DNA from: Pollenia angustigena
Lineage: Eukaryota > Arthropoda > Insecta > Diptera > Polleniidae
DNA: 64,000 bases
Direction: 5' to 3'
NCBI GenBank assembly: GCA_930367215.1
Contig: OV884059.1
Location: 29,937,882 to 30,001,881 of the forward strand
Shown: piece by piece, positions 43,908 to 54,845 of the stretch
How positions within the stretch are numbered: the stretch's first letter is position 1
How the letters are laid out: each line of letters begins with the position of its first letter
Notes under the pieces: generated by a model
Databases searched by the model: none
What the model saw: the letters and a program-made list of their open reading frames with translations, nothing else
What the model was told of the DNA's origin: nothing
Position numbers and translations under genes: made by a program

Positions 43908-44507
43908 TCGGGGGATTTTTTAGCTATTATCTTTTTGGCAACACTGGTTTAAACAGCTGATGCACGTTTCGTGTTTTGTTTCACTGTCAAACTTCTTCAG
44001 TTTGGTCTATAATTTAACCATGAATCGTCTTACAAACGAACAACGCTAGCAAATTATTGAATTTTATTATTAAAATGCGTGCTCTGTTAAGGAAGTTCAT
44101 CGCGCGCTTCTTCAATTTTATGGTCATTTTAATCGACCCACTGAAGCGGCTTTCGGGTACGTTAATAAGCAGAATTGTCGATTTTGGAGTGAAGATCAGC
44201 CAGAAGCATTGCAAGAGCTACCAATGCATCCAGAAAAAGTCACAGTTTGGTGCGGTTTATGGGCTGCTGGCATCATTGGACCGTACTTCTTCAATGATGA
44301 TGCGAATCGTAACGGAACTGTGAATGGTGAGCGCTACCGTGAGATGATATCCAACTTTTTTTTGCCCAAAATGCAAGAGCTTGACTTGCATGACATGCGG
44401 TTTCAACAAGACGGTGCCACACAGCACGCTTAACAATGGTGTGTTTTTCTTTAATTTTGTGTGTTTTTCTTTAAAAACTTTCCTATAGCGCTTAAAAAAT
44501 CACCCGA
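43908..44507 (+). mobile_element. Internally deleted mariner-like element, relative of 14411-15232
   Basis: Ends TCGGGGGATTTTTTAGC and GCTTAAAAAATCACCCGA, flanked by TA. The 5' region (tttttggcaacactgg through atgaatcgtcttacaaacg) matches the other copy closely, but the internal deletions differ. Confidence 0.85.
44021..44433 (+). pseudogene. Mariner-like transposase relic, C-terminal third deleted
   Basis: An ATG at 44021 opens the helix-turn-helix part, with a TAG soon after. An internal deletion leads into SRIVDFGVKISQKHC. A frameshift moves the reading to the HPEKVTVWCGLWAAGIIGPY block with FNDDANRNGTVNGERYREM. It then reaches LHDMRFQQDGATQHA, the second catalytic Asp block, and stops. 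The region carrying the third Asp, present at 14.7 kb, is deleted. It cannot encode a working enzyme. Confidence 0.82.
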
Positions 44508-44635
44508 TAGAAGTCCATTTCCTCTTTTGCCAAAGTTGATGTTTTAAATTCGTTTTATAATTTCAAAATCGTTTTTAGGATATAAAAAAATTAAATAAAA
44601 ATAGCAAAAAAAACTTTTTTTTTTTAAAAACTGGG

Positions 44636-44706
44636 ACAATCCAGATTCGAACTTGCAAGCTCACGGGTCTCAAGTGGGAACTTAGCCAACTCGGCTACGA
44701 ACGCTT
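44636..44706 (-). repeat. tRNA-like sequence, probably a SINE head
   Basis: On the minus strand, gtagccgagttggctaag fits an A box and gcaagttcgaatctgga a B box, with 35-40 bases between and a longer variable region of the Ser/Leu kind. The acceptor arms do not pair, and a run of A follows in this direction. A decayed tRNA gene is possible but a SINE head is more likely. Confidence 0.45.
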
Positions 44707-44779
44707 TTACTGAAGAAACGTTAAATTAAAATATATTGAGTCTCGAGTTTGTTTCTTTATTTGACCGGCATATCATGTA

Positions 44780-46623
44780 CATTAGACCGGGTCGACCTCC
44801 ATACAAAAAAAAAAGTTGTGCCAGTCACCCCCTAGAATGAAAGATATGTCAATGAAGTTTCTAAAATAGGAAAAAAATTTTTTTTGCCACGCCCCAAAAT
44901 ACAGCACTTTTGGTTTTTTATATGTAGCGCTGCCATTTAAAGTCCGATCTCATCATATCGCATATCGTTGTTCATGGCTTGATAGTGGCTTCATTTTTGT
45001 CTTTGGTGACTTTTCAAACCGTCCTGAAATTCTGGGCGCCACTTATGCCATCTCGGATCCTTCCCCCAAATGTCCAATTTTTTTGACGGTTCAAGAAAGT
45101 CCTTATAAAACTACGTATGTTGAGATTTTAATATGCTCACTTTTATGACACGCCTCCAAATAAAGCCCCTTTTTCTGTTTCACATACATACTTCATTAAA
45201 ACAAGTAGAAGTTAATACAAACCAAAAAAATTTTCCTCAGTCACGCCCTAGAATAAAAGGTATATTTATACAGTTTTAAGGACTTTAAAAAAAATTTGCC
45301 ACGCCCTAAATAACAGCCCTTTTTGTTTTATATATATAGGAAAATAAAAATTCTGTAAAAGCCTCCATTTTTTTTTAATGGCTCCCTAAGCCATTATCAA
45401 TCTCGTACAAAACTCTGTAAGTTACGCGCAATTTTTGTTTAATTATTCAATAATCCTGAAAACCACTCTCTATGGCTTGTCATTTGAATTTTTAAAAACT
45501 GTTTCTTAGCCTTTGGTTTTTTTTTAACTAAGCGGTGTTTTCAAGTGGACTACTCATACACTCGATCTGAACTACTAGCGTTTTTTTTTTGCCAGTTTTC
45601 ATATTTTGTGCAATTTTTCGTGCCATTTTTTTTTTGCTGGACTGTGAAACTCAAATTAAAAATTTAAATTAAGACATTTGTAAAAGCAAACATAATGTCA
45701 TATATGAGACCATGATACAGAGTTAAAACAAGAACTAAAAAATATAAAGAAACTGCAGAATTCTAAAAATTAAAAAAAAAAATAATTTAAATGCATAAAA
45801 ATGAATGCGTCAAAACATGTATGCGAAAAATTATAAATTGGGCAGTCGGTGTATATAAATCTTAGCTAGACTCAAGGTGACTCAAAGTTTTAGAGGGACT
45901 TTCTTAGCACGTGAAAAAATTAGACATCAGAGGGAAGGATCCGAGATATCATAATTGCCATCTAGAATTTTAAGTTAGTTTAAAAAAGCATTAAATACGA
46001 AAATAAAGGCACATTCTAGCCATTAACAATGATATACGATACGATGAGATTGGACTTTAATTGACGATGCTGTATATATAAAACAAAAAGGGCAGTAATT
46101 TAGGGCATGGCAAAAACAATTTTTTTAAAGTTCTTAAAACTTAATAAATATACCTTTTATTCTAGGGCGTGACTGATGAACATTTTTTTGGTTTGTATTG
46201 GCTTCTACTTGGTTTAATGTAGTATGTGTGTGAAAAAGAAAAAAGGGCCTTAATTTGGAGGTGTGTCATAAAAGTGAGCATATTAAAATCGATACATACG
46301 TAATTTTATAAGGACTTTCTTGGACCGTCAAAAAAATTGGACATTTGGGGGAAGGATCCGAGGTGGCATAAGTGGTGTCCAGAATTTCAGGTCGGATTGA
46401 AAAGTCACCAAAGACAAAAATGAAGCAACTTTCAAGCCATGAACAACGATATGCGATATGATGAGATCGGACTTTAAATGGCAGCGCTACATATAAAAAA
46501 CCAAAAGTGCTGTATTTTGGGGCGCGGCAAAAAAAATTTTTTTCATGTTTTAGAAACTTCATTGACATATCTTTCATTCTAGGGGGTGACTGGCACAACT
46601 TTTTTTTTCGACCCACCCTAATG
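44780..46623. mobile_element. Foldback element 1, about 560-bp inverted arms
   Basis: Ends CATTAGACCGGGTCGA and TCGACCCACCCTAATG, flanked by TA. The left arm (44785-45345) is repeated in inverse order at 46075-46620, with landmarks gtgccagtcaccccctag, cctcggatccttcccccaaa and ccacgccc. A spacer of about 700 A/T-rich bases separates the arms. No protein is encoded. The transcript of such a locus would fold into a long double-stranded RNA. Confidence 0.85.
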
Positions 46624-47220
46624 TACATACATAAATGTGTATGGTTTTTTTTTAGAAAAATTAGAGGCAGTCGTGGTTTTTGGTCATATATCAGCCATTT
46701 GTGAACCGATCTTGCTGAATTTCAATAGCAAGAAATGGTGTACTATATGTGACATAAATGTGAAACAACCTAGCCGCTATCATGTCTGGAGTCTCCGGAA
46801 AACACATATCAAACGTAAGACGGACATCGTTAAATCAACTTCGCTTTTTATAAGGACCCAGAATTTATATACTTTATAGGGTCAAAGATCAATATTGTAT
46901 AAATTGCAAACGGAATGACAAACTTACATATACCCTTTTCCACCTGTGGTGAAGGGTATTAAATAAGCAATTTTAAGGTTTGACATACTATAAATCTGAT
47001 ATGAATAAATATATCATAATGAAATTTGAAAGTTATGTAAATTAAAATGATCTTAAAACAGCGCAATTTAAAAACATCTCCCTTTTGAATAAAAAAAACA
47101 TGCTAAAATTTTCTTACTAAATGCTAATAACTGCTAAACCAATTTTAATAAAATTAAAACTGTAGGAAAGTTCAAGAAGCCTTCTCTCCAGCAAAATTTT
47201 CTCTATCGGTTCAAAAGTTG
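46624..47220. other. Sequence without a recognisable gene, inside the mariner insertion
   Basis: Includes a short frame (MYGFFLEKLEAVVVFGHISAIC region) that I do not recognise. Text such as catatgtcaagatgttgaac-like motifs is lacking, and no element ends are placed. Confidence 0.35.
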
Positions 47221-47822
47221 CAGATTTTTGGCCGATAAAAAACGATATTCAGCCACTGTGCGGCGTAGATATTGGCCCCATATGTCTTCAAAAACGATGA
47301 TGGTCTTAATGTTACTGTCAGTGGTGAACAGTATAGGAACATCATCCGAAATTTTTTTCGTACCTCAATTGCGGGGCATTAATCCTGCTGATATGTGGTT
47401 CCAAACAGCGGGCACTACAATTGATTTACTCAAAGAAACTTTTGATGAAAAAATAATTTCACGTAAAATGGCCCAATTAATTGGCCACCAAGATCGTGTG
47501 ATTTAACCTCATTTGATTATTTTCTTTGGGTTTATGTTAAGTCACTTGTCTACGTCGATTGAACACAAGCAATTGAACGCTTGGAAATCAACATTTGAAG
47601 AGTTTTTAGCGAAATACGGCCGCAAATGCTGCTAAAAGTTGTTGGAAATTGGTGTTTTAGATTACGCTAGCCGTGGCGGCCACATGATAGAAATCAAAAT
47701 CATATTTAAACATTAATTTCATAAAATGTTCTTTCCAATAAAGCTCGTTTCATGGATATGAAAACTATATTGCCTTGTTTTATCATGATTTAAACTTGTG
47801 TCACTCTATAAAAAACACCCTT

Positions 47823-49737
47823 TCGATAAATAAATTTTGAAAACCTTCCTCGTACTTTTGAATGGGTGTAATACTGTTCGCTCATGCAGCATTAATAGTG
47901 ATTGCTTGCTGTTTTGTTTGGGGCCGAATGTGTATACATACATATTTAAGTCATGTTTTTTTTTTGCTTGTGTACGATAAAATTAGAAAAAATTTAAAAT
48001 AATACAAAACAACAATAATACAAATAAAAAGAAATTTTTGGTGAACTGAGCTGATCAAGTGTAGGCAAGATTACAAACATGTAACAATAACTTTGACAAT
48101 AAAAACAACCTTTTTCAAATATTTGAAAATTTTCAAATTTGAATTTTAAACAGTTTTTACAATGTCAGCCTTGTAACAAAAATAAACAGCAAAAACAACC
48201 ATAACAAAATTACCTTTTTAACAACAATAAAAAAAAAACCGATATCATAGGAAACCCATCTCAAAATCGTCCTTATTTCCTAAAGGACATATATAGAAAG
48301 AAAGTGTAAAGAGACCGACCAAACAATGACAAACTTAGGAAAGTTGAACCCAAAAAAAGAAGCTTATATTGCGTAGTTGAGTATATTTTGAAAAGGCTGG
48401 CTCCAGCAGCCAGTGTAAACGTGATTGTGTATATATTTTATCTTTTGGTTGAACATTTATTGCTATTTTAGCATTTTAAACCATCGCAAATGATTATACA
48501 TGTATTTACATGTGTGTGTGTGCGCGTGTGAGTGCTTTATATGTGTTAGTTTCAACTCCTAATTTTAACCTCTAATGTGTACGTGTAGGAATCAAAATGT
48601 TTATGGTACTTTAAGTAAATCTTATGGGACATCATTTACTAGTTGGTTTTTATGGCATAAAAAGAGTTCAGACTTTTGGGTTTTTTGCTTTGTTGTTTTT
48701 GTTTTTTTTTGTCAGATTTCTCTTCTATACACTCTTTTACCTTACACATTGTATACTTAGGCTTAAGCCTTAAGGTCCTGCAGTAGTGCTAAATGTAATA
48801 AATTTTTATTGTACTTCCTATATTTAGCTTGCAAATGGCAAGTGATTTTTTTTGTTGTTGTGGTAGTTTTTTCCCCTCAAATCTTGTTGTATTGGCCTTA
48901 TGCACGTACTGGCACATATCAGTAGTAGAAGTAACTTGCCTGGCTGGCTACCTTTTCAATGTTTCTCCTATCAATGAGGCTAATTTAATAGCAGCTCATT
49001 ATGAAGATATCACCAGAAAACCACAGCTGGATTTTGGATTGGAAGTTGGTTTGGTAGTAGAGTAAAGAAAGCGAAGCAGAAAAAAACACATGTATAAGTT
49101 GTAACGGGGAGAGGCAAAGTAAATAAATAAGTCACTGGTTATACATATGTTTGTATGTATGTATGTATGTATGTATTGTATTGAATGAGCTCGTTTAGAT
49201 GTTAATTTATGCGTGTGCCTGACGGTGAAAGTTTTGTCAATAAAATTAAAATTTATTAATTTTTCAACAATATCGTAAATCTCAATGCTTGAAACCTCTA
49301 CTGTCTATCAGTCAACGATAATCGTGATATTTAATGCTAGATTTTTATTAACTTTTTCTTTAACAACTTGATTTTTCAAATAGAAGTATTCAGGTTTCGT
49401 GTAGCCCATAAATGTGTGTGCAAATAATCTTATTATGAACATTTTTGACAGGAAAATGAGAAAAGTTTTATTGAAATTCATATCATTATTAGCTGCTCTA
49501 ACTTTATTACAGACCACATTTAACGTTCGAGGTTTTTGGTTAAGTCGTATTTTATCTTAAGTGGTAGTTTATTAATGTTAATAAGGAATATCAAATATAT
49601 GTATGTAGGTATTATCTTTTTTTAAGTTTTAAGTTGAAAGTTCTATAATTGAATTTTAAAAAGTAACTAATTAAAGTACTTCCAGTTAACAATATGTATT
49701 TGACAGTTACAATTGATAATTGATAGTTAATTATAAC
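47823..49737. other. Sequence without a convincing gene
   Basis: A (TATG)n microsatellite lies at about 49148-49175. A plus-strand frame at 48829-49065 ends PINEANLIAAHYEDITRKPQ; it is somewhat more gene-like than its surroundings but has no domain or splice pattern that I can support. Confidence 0.45.
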
Positions 49738-50906
49738 ACATGTTAAAAAAACTCCGATTTTTCCCTACACGTTGAATAAATTTCCCCTACAAAAATCCCT
49801 ACTCATTATTGCCATTAAAATAGAAGAAAAAACATTAGTTATAAAAAATAAATTTTATTCGAATATGTATATTAAAGCTTTGACCAAAAACTTATACAGA
49901 TGAAGCACAGCCGCGAATAACGTTGTAAAAGCCACATTTTGCAAAAACGGTTTTATTGCAGATAACCGTTAACCTAACTCTCTTACACAGTTTAAACATC
50001 AAATCAACCAAAATAATGCACATTAACGCCTTCAAAATGGCATGCAAAGAGCCAGCCAGTGGAAGAACATTGCAAGTTACTAACAAAATGATGAAACTGA
50101 AATGGTTTTGCAGTGCGGATTAAGGTTTAAAAGCCTTTTGCATAGAAGTTTTCATTTTCATTAGTTTTAATAATAGACAAAAAAAATCTTTTAAAACAAA
50201 TAATCCTGCCTGTAAAAAACGTTTTTTGCTCTCCTGAAAAATTATTATTTTGTAACTTAAAACGTTATTTGCTGTTAATAAATTCAATTAAATCTTTCAT
50301 CATTGAATAAAATCCCAGTGGTATAAGAAAGAACCATTGCCATTAGTGACTAGCGAAATGGTTGCCATTTTTACTCTATACACCAATGGCGCTAGTGAAA
50401 GTGTATGTCACATTGTACATAAATATCGCTTTCTCCAGACAGCTTAAGCTGTAACAATTGATACCCACTATTTGTTAGCTTCTTCGCTAACCCTAAGTAA
50501 TGCAGAAAACATATTTTTTGTGCGATAAATTCTTTATTTGTCACTAAGGCATTAATGTCTATTTCAGCAAACAATGGTTCAAAAGCCTCACCACTTTGTT
50601 TTTTTAAGATATCTTAGAAAAAACATATACACATGTACATATTGGTGTCGCCATTTTTTAAACCACAAACAACTCTGGAAATATAGTTTTAGGCGATTTT
50701 AGGAAAAAGGAATTTATCAACCGTTTCGGACAAGAAAACATTACTAAAAATACGGGTTTTCTGCATTTATTTCATAAATAATTCGATATGACGAAAAATC
50801 CCTACATATTGGAGATTATAAAAAATCTGTTCGATTTTCCCTACGCTTCATTTTAGTTTCAAAAAAACCTACATGTAGGGATTTTCCCCTACTTCTGGCA
50901 ACACTG
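49738..50906. mobile_element. hAT-like element with a perfect 8-bp duplication
   Basis: The octamer ATTATAAC stands at 49730-49737 and again at 50907-50914. The right end, inverted, reads CAGTGTTGCCAGAAGTAGGG, like the CAGTGTTRCCA MITEs here. The left end (ACATGTTAAAAAAACTCC) has largely lost the matching sequence. Blocks tttccctac and cctac..aggga recur near both ends. No coding capacity. Confidence 0.6.
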
Positions 50907-50914
50907 ATTATAAC

Positions 50915-51376
50915 CAAGAATGATGAGAAATAAAGATTATGCCTTGCGGATGTTTTACCGTGTGATGACGTAGTAGTTTCCTTGTAAAGATTACCAACTC
51001 GCTTTTATATGTGAAAATCGTAATTTCTTACAAAAAAAGGTAAGTATAACGTGATAGTTGGCAAACCTGCAATTAATTTACTTAGAGAGTTCAAATAAAA
51101 AATATTAACTAAGAATTTGCTTAAAATTTTATATTTAAAATATTTTTACAAAAAATAAAATTTTTAAAAGTGTTCAAACGTGTGTTAAAGGCAGCGTAAT
51201 AAAGAAAAAAAAAAATATAGAAGAGGGCAGAAAAGAATACAAACATAAAGTGTGCAGTGGGCAAATGCCTACAAATTAACCGCAAAAAACAAAGGAGGAA
51301 ATTTTGCGAAAAACTAACGTGTTGCGTGCTCTTAATTGAATGTCTATATTTTTTTCTATAGCTTACATAGAGAGTA
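50915..51376. other. Sequence without a recognisable gene
   Basis: A/T-rich with no supported feature. Confidence 0.4.
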
Positions 51377-51378
51377 TA

Positions 51379-51631
51379 TCTGTGGCTTGGTGCTAAAAGG
51401 GCCAATGTCAATATTTTTCGGTTTTGTGTTAACCGATGCATTTGGTGTTTTCTTTTAACATCTTTTTTTTTTTTTCTTTTTTGATGAAACAGCGAATGTT
51501 TTTAGCCCAGAACAGCTTCATAAGGGTTTTACTAGCAAATTTCAGTAAGAACTCTTCTATTAAAACAATTTAATTTAACTTTCTCAATAGTAAATATTTT
51601 GACATTGGCCCTTTTAGCACCAAGCCACAGA
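51379..51631. mobile_element. 253-bp MITE with 37-bp inverted ends
   Basis: TCTGTGGCTTGGTGCTAAAA then GGGCCAATGTCAATATT, mirrored at the right end; flanked by TA. The two ends are nearly identical, so this copy is fairly young. Confidence 0.85.
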
Positions 51632-51641
51632 TATATATGTA

Positions 51642-53121
51642 CATTAGGGCGTCTCGAAAAAAAAAAGTTCGCCGTACACCACAGAATATAAAGTATTGTT
51701 GCAAGGCAGTTTTGAAAAAAAAATTTTTAATTTTTTTTGCCGAAAGTAGGGGTCGCCAAACCACATTTTTCGTTATATCTTCGACATTTATAGTCCTATC
51801 TCAAAGTGTGATATATCGATGTTTTCGTCTTGAGGAGGCCAATATTTTGATTTAATAGTCATTAACCTCAAATATCTCATTCTAGTATTTACCTACCAGA
51901 TCTCAGTTTCTACCACCCTAATGTACCACCCTATTGTCAGAAAATTAAAGCCCCCAAAAAATCATTAAACTTTTGTTAAAGAAGTTTTTCGATATTTCCA
52001 ACAGAACTGTTAAAAAATACAATTTATGTTTTTTGCCGAATGTAGGGGTTACCTTTTTGAGTATTTTTGTCAGATTTTCTGTATTTACTGTCGGATCTCA
52101 CAGTGCGATATATCGATGTTTTTGTCTCGAGGAGGCCAATGGTCATCTTTAATATTCATTGACCTCAATATAACCGTTCTAATAGTTAAGGCTGTTCTTA
52201 TGAAATATTTCCATAATTCCGGTAGATCTATAAGAAAAAAATTCATGTTTTTTGTCGAGCCTAGGAAATGTGATTTTAAATTGATTTGAAATTGATTAAC
52301 GGGAGATTAAGTAAATTCGAGTTAGTTTAAATCCTCTAATAATGGAAGTAGTACCGTTATTACTCTCATAGTTTATTTATTTTTGTATTATCCATGAAAT
52401 ATCTGTTGGAATTATCAATATTTAATCGTGTCGTGTCAAGAATTAATTTAAATAAACTAAAAAATGTCTTTTACTATCAGTGAATATAGCCAACTTGGGT
52501 CATTTCAAAATATGATTAAATAAAATTGTTTTAATATACACAGATCTTTGAATTTTTATTGTATTGGTACAGATATTATGGTAAGTTCGAAAAGAGTGTA
52601 TCACTATTTAAAAAAGAAGATACTAGGCAAAAACATCGATATATAATACTATAAAATCCGACTGTGAATACCGAATATATGATAACTGTTTAAAAAGTCA
52701 ACCCCTACATTCGGCAAAAAACATAAATTATATTTTTTTAACACTTCTGTTGGAACTATCGAAAAACTTCTTTAACAAAAGTTTAATGATTTTTTGCGGG
52801 CTTTAATTTTCTGCTATTAGGGTGGTACATTAGGGTGGTAGAAAATGAGATCTGGTGGGTAAATACTAGAACGGGATACAAAATACCATTGACTATTAAA
52901 GCAAAACATTGGTCTCTTTGAGACAAAAACATCGATATATCACACTTTGAGATCCGACTGTAAATGCCGAAGATATAACGAAAAATGTATTTTGGCGACC
53001 CCTACTTTCGGCAAAAAAAATTAAAAAAATTTTTTTTGAAAATGTCTTACAACATAACTTCGTATTCGGTGGTGTACGGCGAACTTTTTTTTTCTTGCCT
53101 ATATGGCGAGACGCTCTAATG
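51642..53121. mobile_element. Foldback element 2, about 600-bp inverted arms
   Basis: Ends CATTAGGGCGTCTCGAAAAA and the inverse of CATTAGAGCGTCTCGCC, flanked by TA. The arms (about 51642-52260 and 52500-53121) are inverse copies with insertions and changes. Each arm also contains two related blocks in direct order, each with tttttgccgaa.gtaggggt followed by gtgatatatcgatgtttt. The tips resemble those of foldback element 1 while the arm sequence is unrelated by eye. Confidence 0.85.
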
Positions 53122-53247
53122 TACATATTTATGTAAGTTAAAATTATGAAGAAAAAAGTAACTTCTAATAAAAAATTTTCAAATACTCTAAATAGAAAAA
53201 TAATAAATTATGCCACTGTCATGTTTACCCATTAACATAACAGTTTA

Positions 53248-53468
53248 AGGCCCGTTTTCACAACTTACCGATAGCTAAAAGTACACTTTAACCGGCCTTA
53301 TAAAAAGTGTTCCATTATTAAAACTTAACTTTAACCTAAAGTGAACGATAAAGTAAATTAAGATTCATCCTACCTGGTAGGTTAAAGTAAAGTTGTAATA
53401 ATAGAACACTTTTTATACGGCCGATAAAATCCTACCTTTAGTTATCGGTAAGTTGTGAAAACGGGCCC
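53248..53468. mobile_element. Palindromic MITE with GGCCCGTTTTCACAACTTAC ends
   Basis: About 220 bases forming an almost complete palindrome: GGCCCGTTTTCACAACTTAC, CCGATA.CTAAA and AAAAAGTGTTC blocks are mirrored around a centre near 53358. No coding capacity. Confidence 0.8.
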
Positions 53469-53482
53469 AAAGCTAAAAATTA

Positions 53483-54180
53483 TTAGAAATTACAACGAAG
53501 GTTGTGTGACGTCACAGTCCCTACATGCGCAGTAAAAAATTTGTATATCTGCCTGATGCCGTAGTCTTTATTTCTATCATTCTTGATTTTAACTTCGAGG
53601 CGGCCGTTTAGGCGCCAGGTAATGCCTGTAGGTGTTGTTATGACTTTTTTCATGATGCTGTCGATGAAAACGTTGAATAGTAAGAGGGATAGTGGCAACC
53701 CTGCCGCGCCCCTACTTTGACACTTATTGGGCAACTGATTACGTCCTCGTGTTTAATGCCGCATCCTACCCGAGGACGTAATCAGAATTCTCATACAAAG
53801 CCCTGATTATCGCAATAAGTTTTTCCTGCATGCCATTGCAGCGAAGTACGTTCCGTGATGTATTGTGTCGAACGCCTTCTCGAAGTCGATGAATGTTAGA
53901 GATAACGGAGAGGAGATCGCCATTCGACTGATTGTTCCCTTATTATTCTAAGGCTATTAATATGGCCAATGCTAGATTTGCTGGGGCGGAAACCCCAGCG
54001 TCTGGACAATGCGTCTGATTATATTGGCTATGACCTTGTTTACCATGCTAAAAACAGTTATGCCCCTCCAGTTCTTGCATTCTGAAAGATCTCCTTTCTT
54101 CGGGATTTTAATTATCATACCCTCTTTTAGGCCGTCGCTAAGTTGATTGGTGTCCCAGAATTTGTCCGTTCAATAATCAA
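53483..54180 (-). pseudogene. LINE reverse-transcriptase relic
   Basis: Reading leftwards, the order of RT motifs is kept. First comes KIPKKGDLSECKNWRGIT with VNKVIANIIRRI (54178 to about 53985), then SLTFIDFEKAFDTIHH (about 53910-53865). After it lie a degraded RQGC-like block and LLFNVFIDSIMKKV with TGITWRLNGRLE (about 53690-53590). The catalytic [FY]ADD should follow directly but is deleted. Internal deletions and stops make it non-functional. The wording (KKGDLS.C.NWRGIT and TGI.W.L.G.LE) marks a non-LTR retrotransposon; the clade is not decided. A 13-base inverted repeat (gattacgtcctcg) sits at 53738-53784. Confidence 0.8.
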
Positions 54181-54623
54181 TATAATTATTGTCCAAGACC
54201 GAAATATAAAATTGCAAGTCTTTATTTTCTCTCCAACTTTTCCGCAAAGTGATTAGATACAAGTTTTCTCAAATAATTTTTCGGTTTAACTCCATATTGG
54301 TGGAAAGTATATCTGAAACAATGTCATGCTTTTTTTCCGACTTCCTTTTCCTTTTTTTTCTATTAGCATTTACTTTGAAGGTTGAAATTTAAAATGTAGT
54401 TCACTTAGGGCTAAAAAGTCAGAGCAAGTTAAACTCTCTTTTTGATTTAAAATGTGTTTAAACCAACAAATCTATAAATCACTAAACATATAAACCATCT
54501 TTAAACGCAAAACTACAAATACAGGCCATATGAATTTTATAAGATTTATATAGTGCTGCCACATTTTATTTTTTTAACAACATGGAATACATGTGACACT
54601 ATTTTTAAGATGTTGAGTTTAAA
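54181..54623. other. Sequence without a recognisable gene
   Basis: A/T-rich, no supported feature. Confidence 0.4.
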
Positions 54624-54625
54624 CT

Positions 54626-54770
54626 TCCCCGGTAGGATAGTTGGTAGTGAGCTGGTCTATCAGCGCCGGGGTTGCGGGTTCGATTCCCGCCAGAGACTCT
54701 GGTTTGTTTCCTGCAGACAAGCGTAGAGCTTTGCGGGATTAGCTTAGGGAATTAAAAAATTAAAAAAAAA
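54626..54770 (+). repeat. tRNA-derived SINE
   Basis: A tRNA-like head (A-box-like ggtaggatagttggtagtg, B-box-like gggttcgattcccgc with a 5-bp T stem gcggg/cccgc) is followed by a short unrelated body (gtttgtttcctgcagacaag through gcgggattagctt) and an AATTAAAAAATTAAAA tail. The head matches 41424-41500 at most positions. Transcription would be by RNA polymerase III and mobility would depend on a LINE enzyme (family knowledge). Confidence 0.65.
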
Positions 54771-54845
54771 CATATAAATTTAAGTTAAGTTCAAATAAAC
54801 CAGCGTAAACCATCAGGAGCTACTGCAGATTTCCAGTCATATGTA

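Larger units (their letters stand above)
40197..47560 (+). pseudogene. Mariner-like transposase relic in two halves
   Basis: The left half (from about 40200) shows a helix-turn-helix start (LTTEQRVQIVEIFNQN), VNIRPS, a HPVRRRTV stretch and IEDDPNPSISRRSQQLGLSP. It then reaches FSDEAHFWMNRYANKQNCR, which holds the first catalytic Asp. The right half (from about 47221) resumes with GPYVFKND and VTVSGEQYRNIIRNFF, then ADMWFQTAGTT, where the second catalytic Asp is replaced by Ala or lost. At least five in-frame stops and several shifts are present, so the copy is dead. Homology to the relics at 14530 and 44057 is at family level; the TIRs differ, so this is a separate mariner lineage. Confidence 0.8.
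40081..47822 (+). mobile_element. Mariner-like element opened by about 6.4 kb of nested insertions
   Basis: Left end AGGGTGTTTTTTATAGAGTG (with two preceding A) and right end CACTCTATAAAAAACACCCT are inverses that belong together: the transposase relic starts after the left end, breaks near 40835, resumes near 47221 and runs toward the right end. Between the breaks lie a CACTG-ended element, a Jockey fragment, a deleted mariner of another family, a tRNA-like sequence and a foldback element. TA precedes the left end; the right duplication is not preserved. Confidence 0.75.

Noticed and set aside
44636..44706. Functional tRNA gene on the minus strand
   Set aside because: A and B boxes are present but the acceptor arms do not pair; a SINE head or decayed copy fits better.
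40081..47822. Two independent mariner copies rather than one interrupted copy
   Set aside because: The left piece has only N-terminal motifs and one end, the right only later motifs and the inverse end, without overlap.
48829..49065. 78-codon plus-strand frame as a small gene
   Set aside because: No recognised domain, poor start context and no splice evidence, so it is only mentioned in the region note.
54626..54698. Functional tRNA gene
   Set aside because: Acceptor stem absent and a SINE body with an A-rich tail follows.
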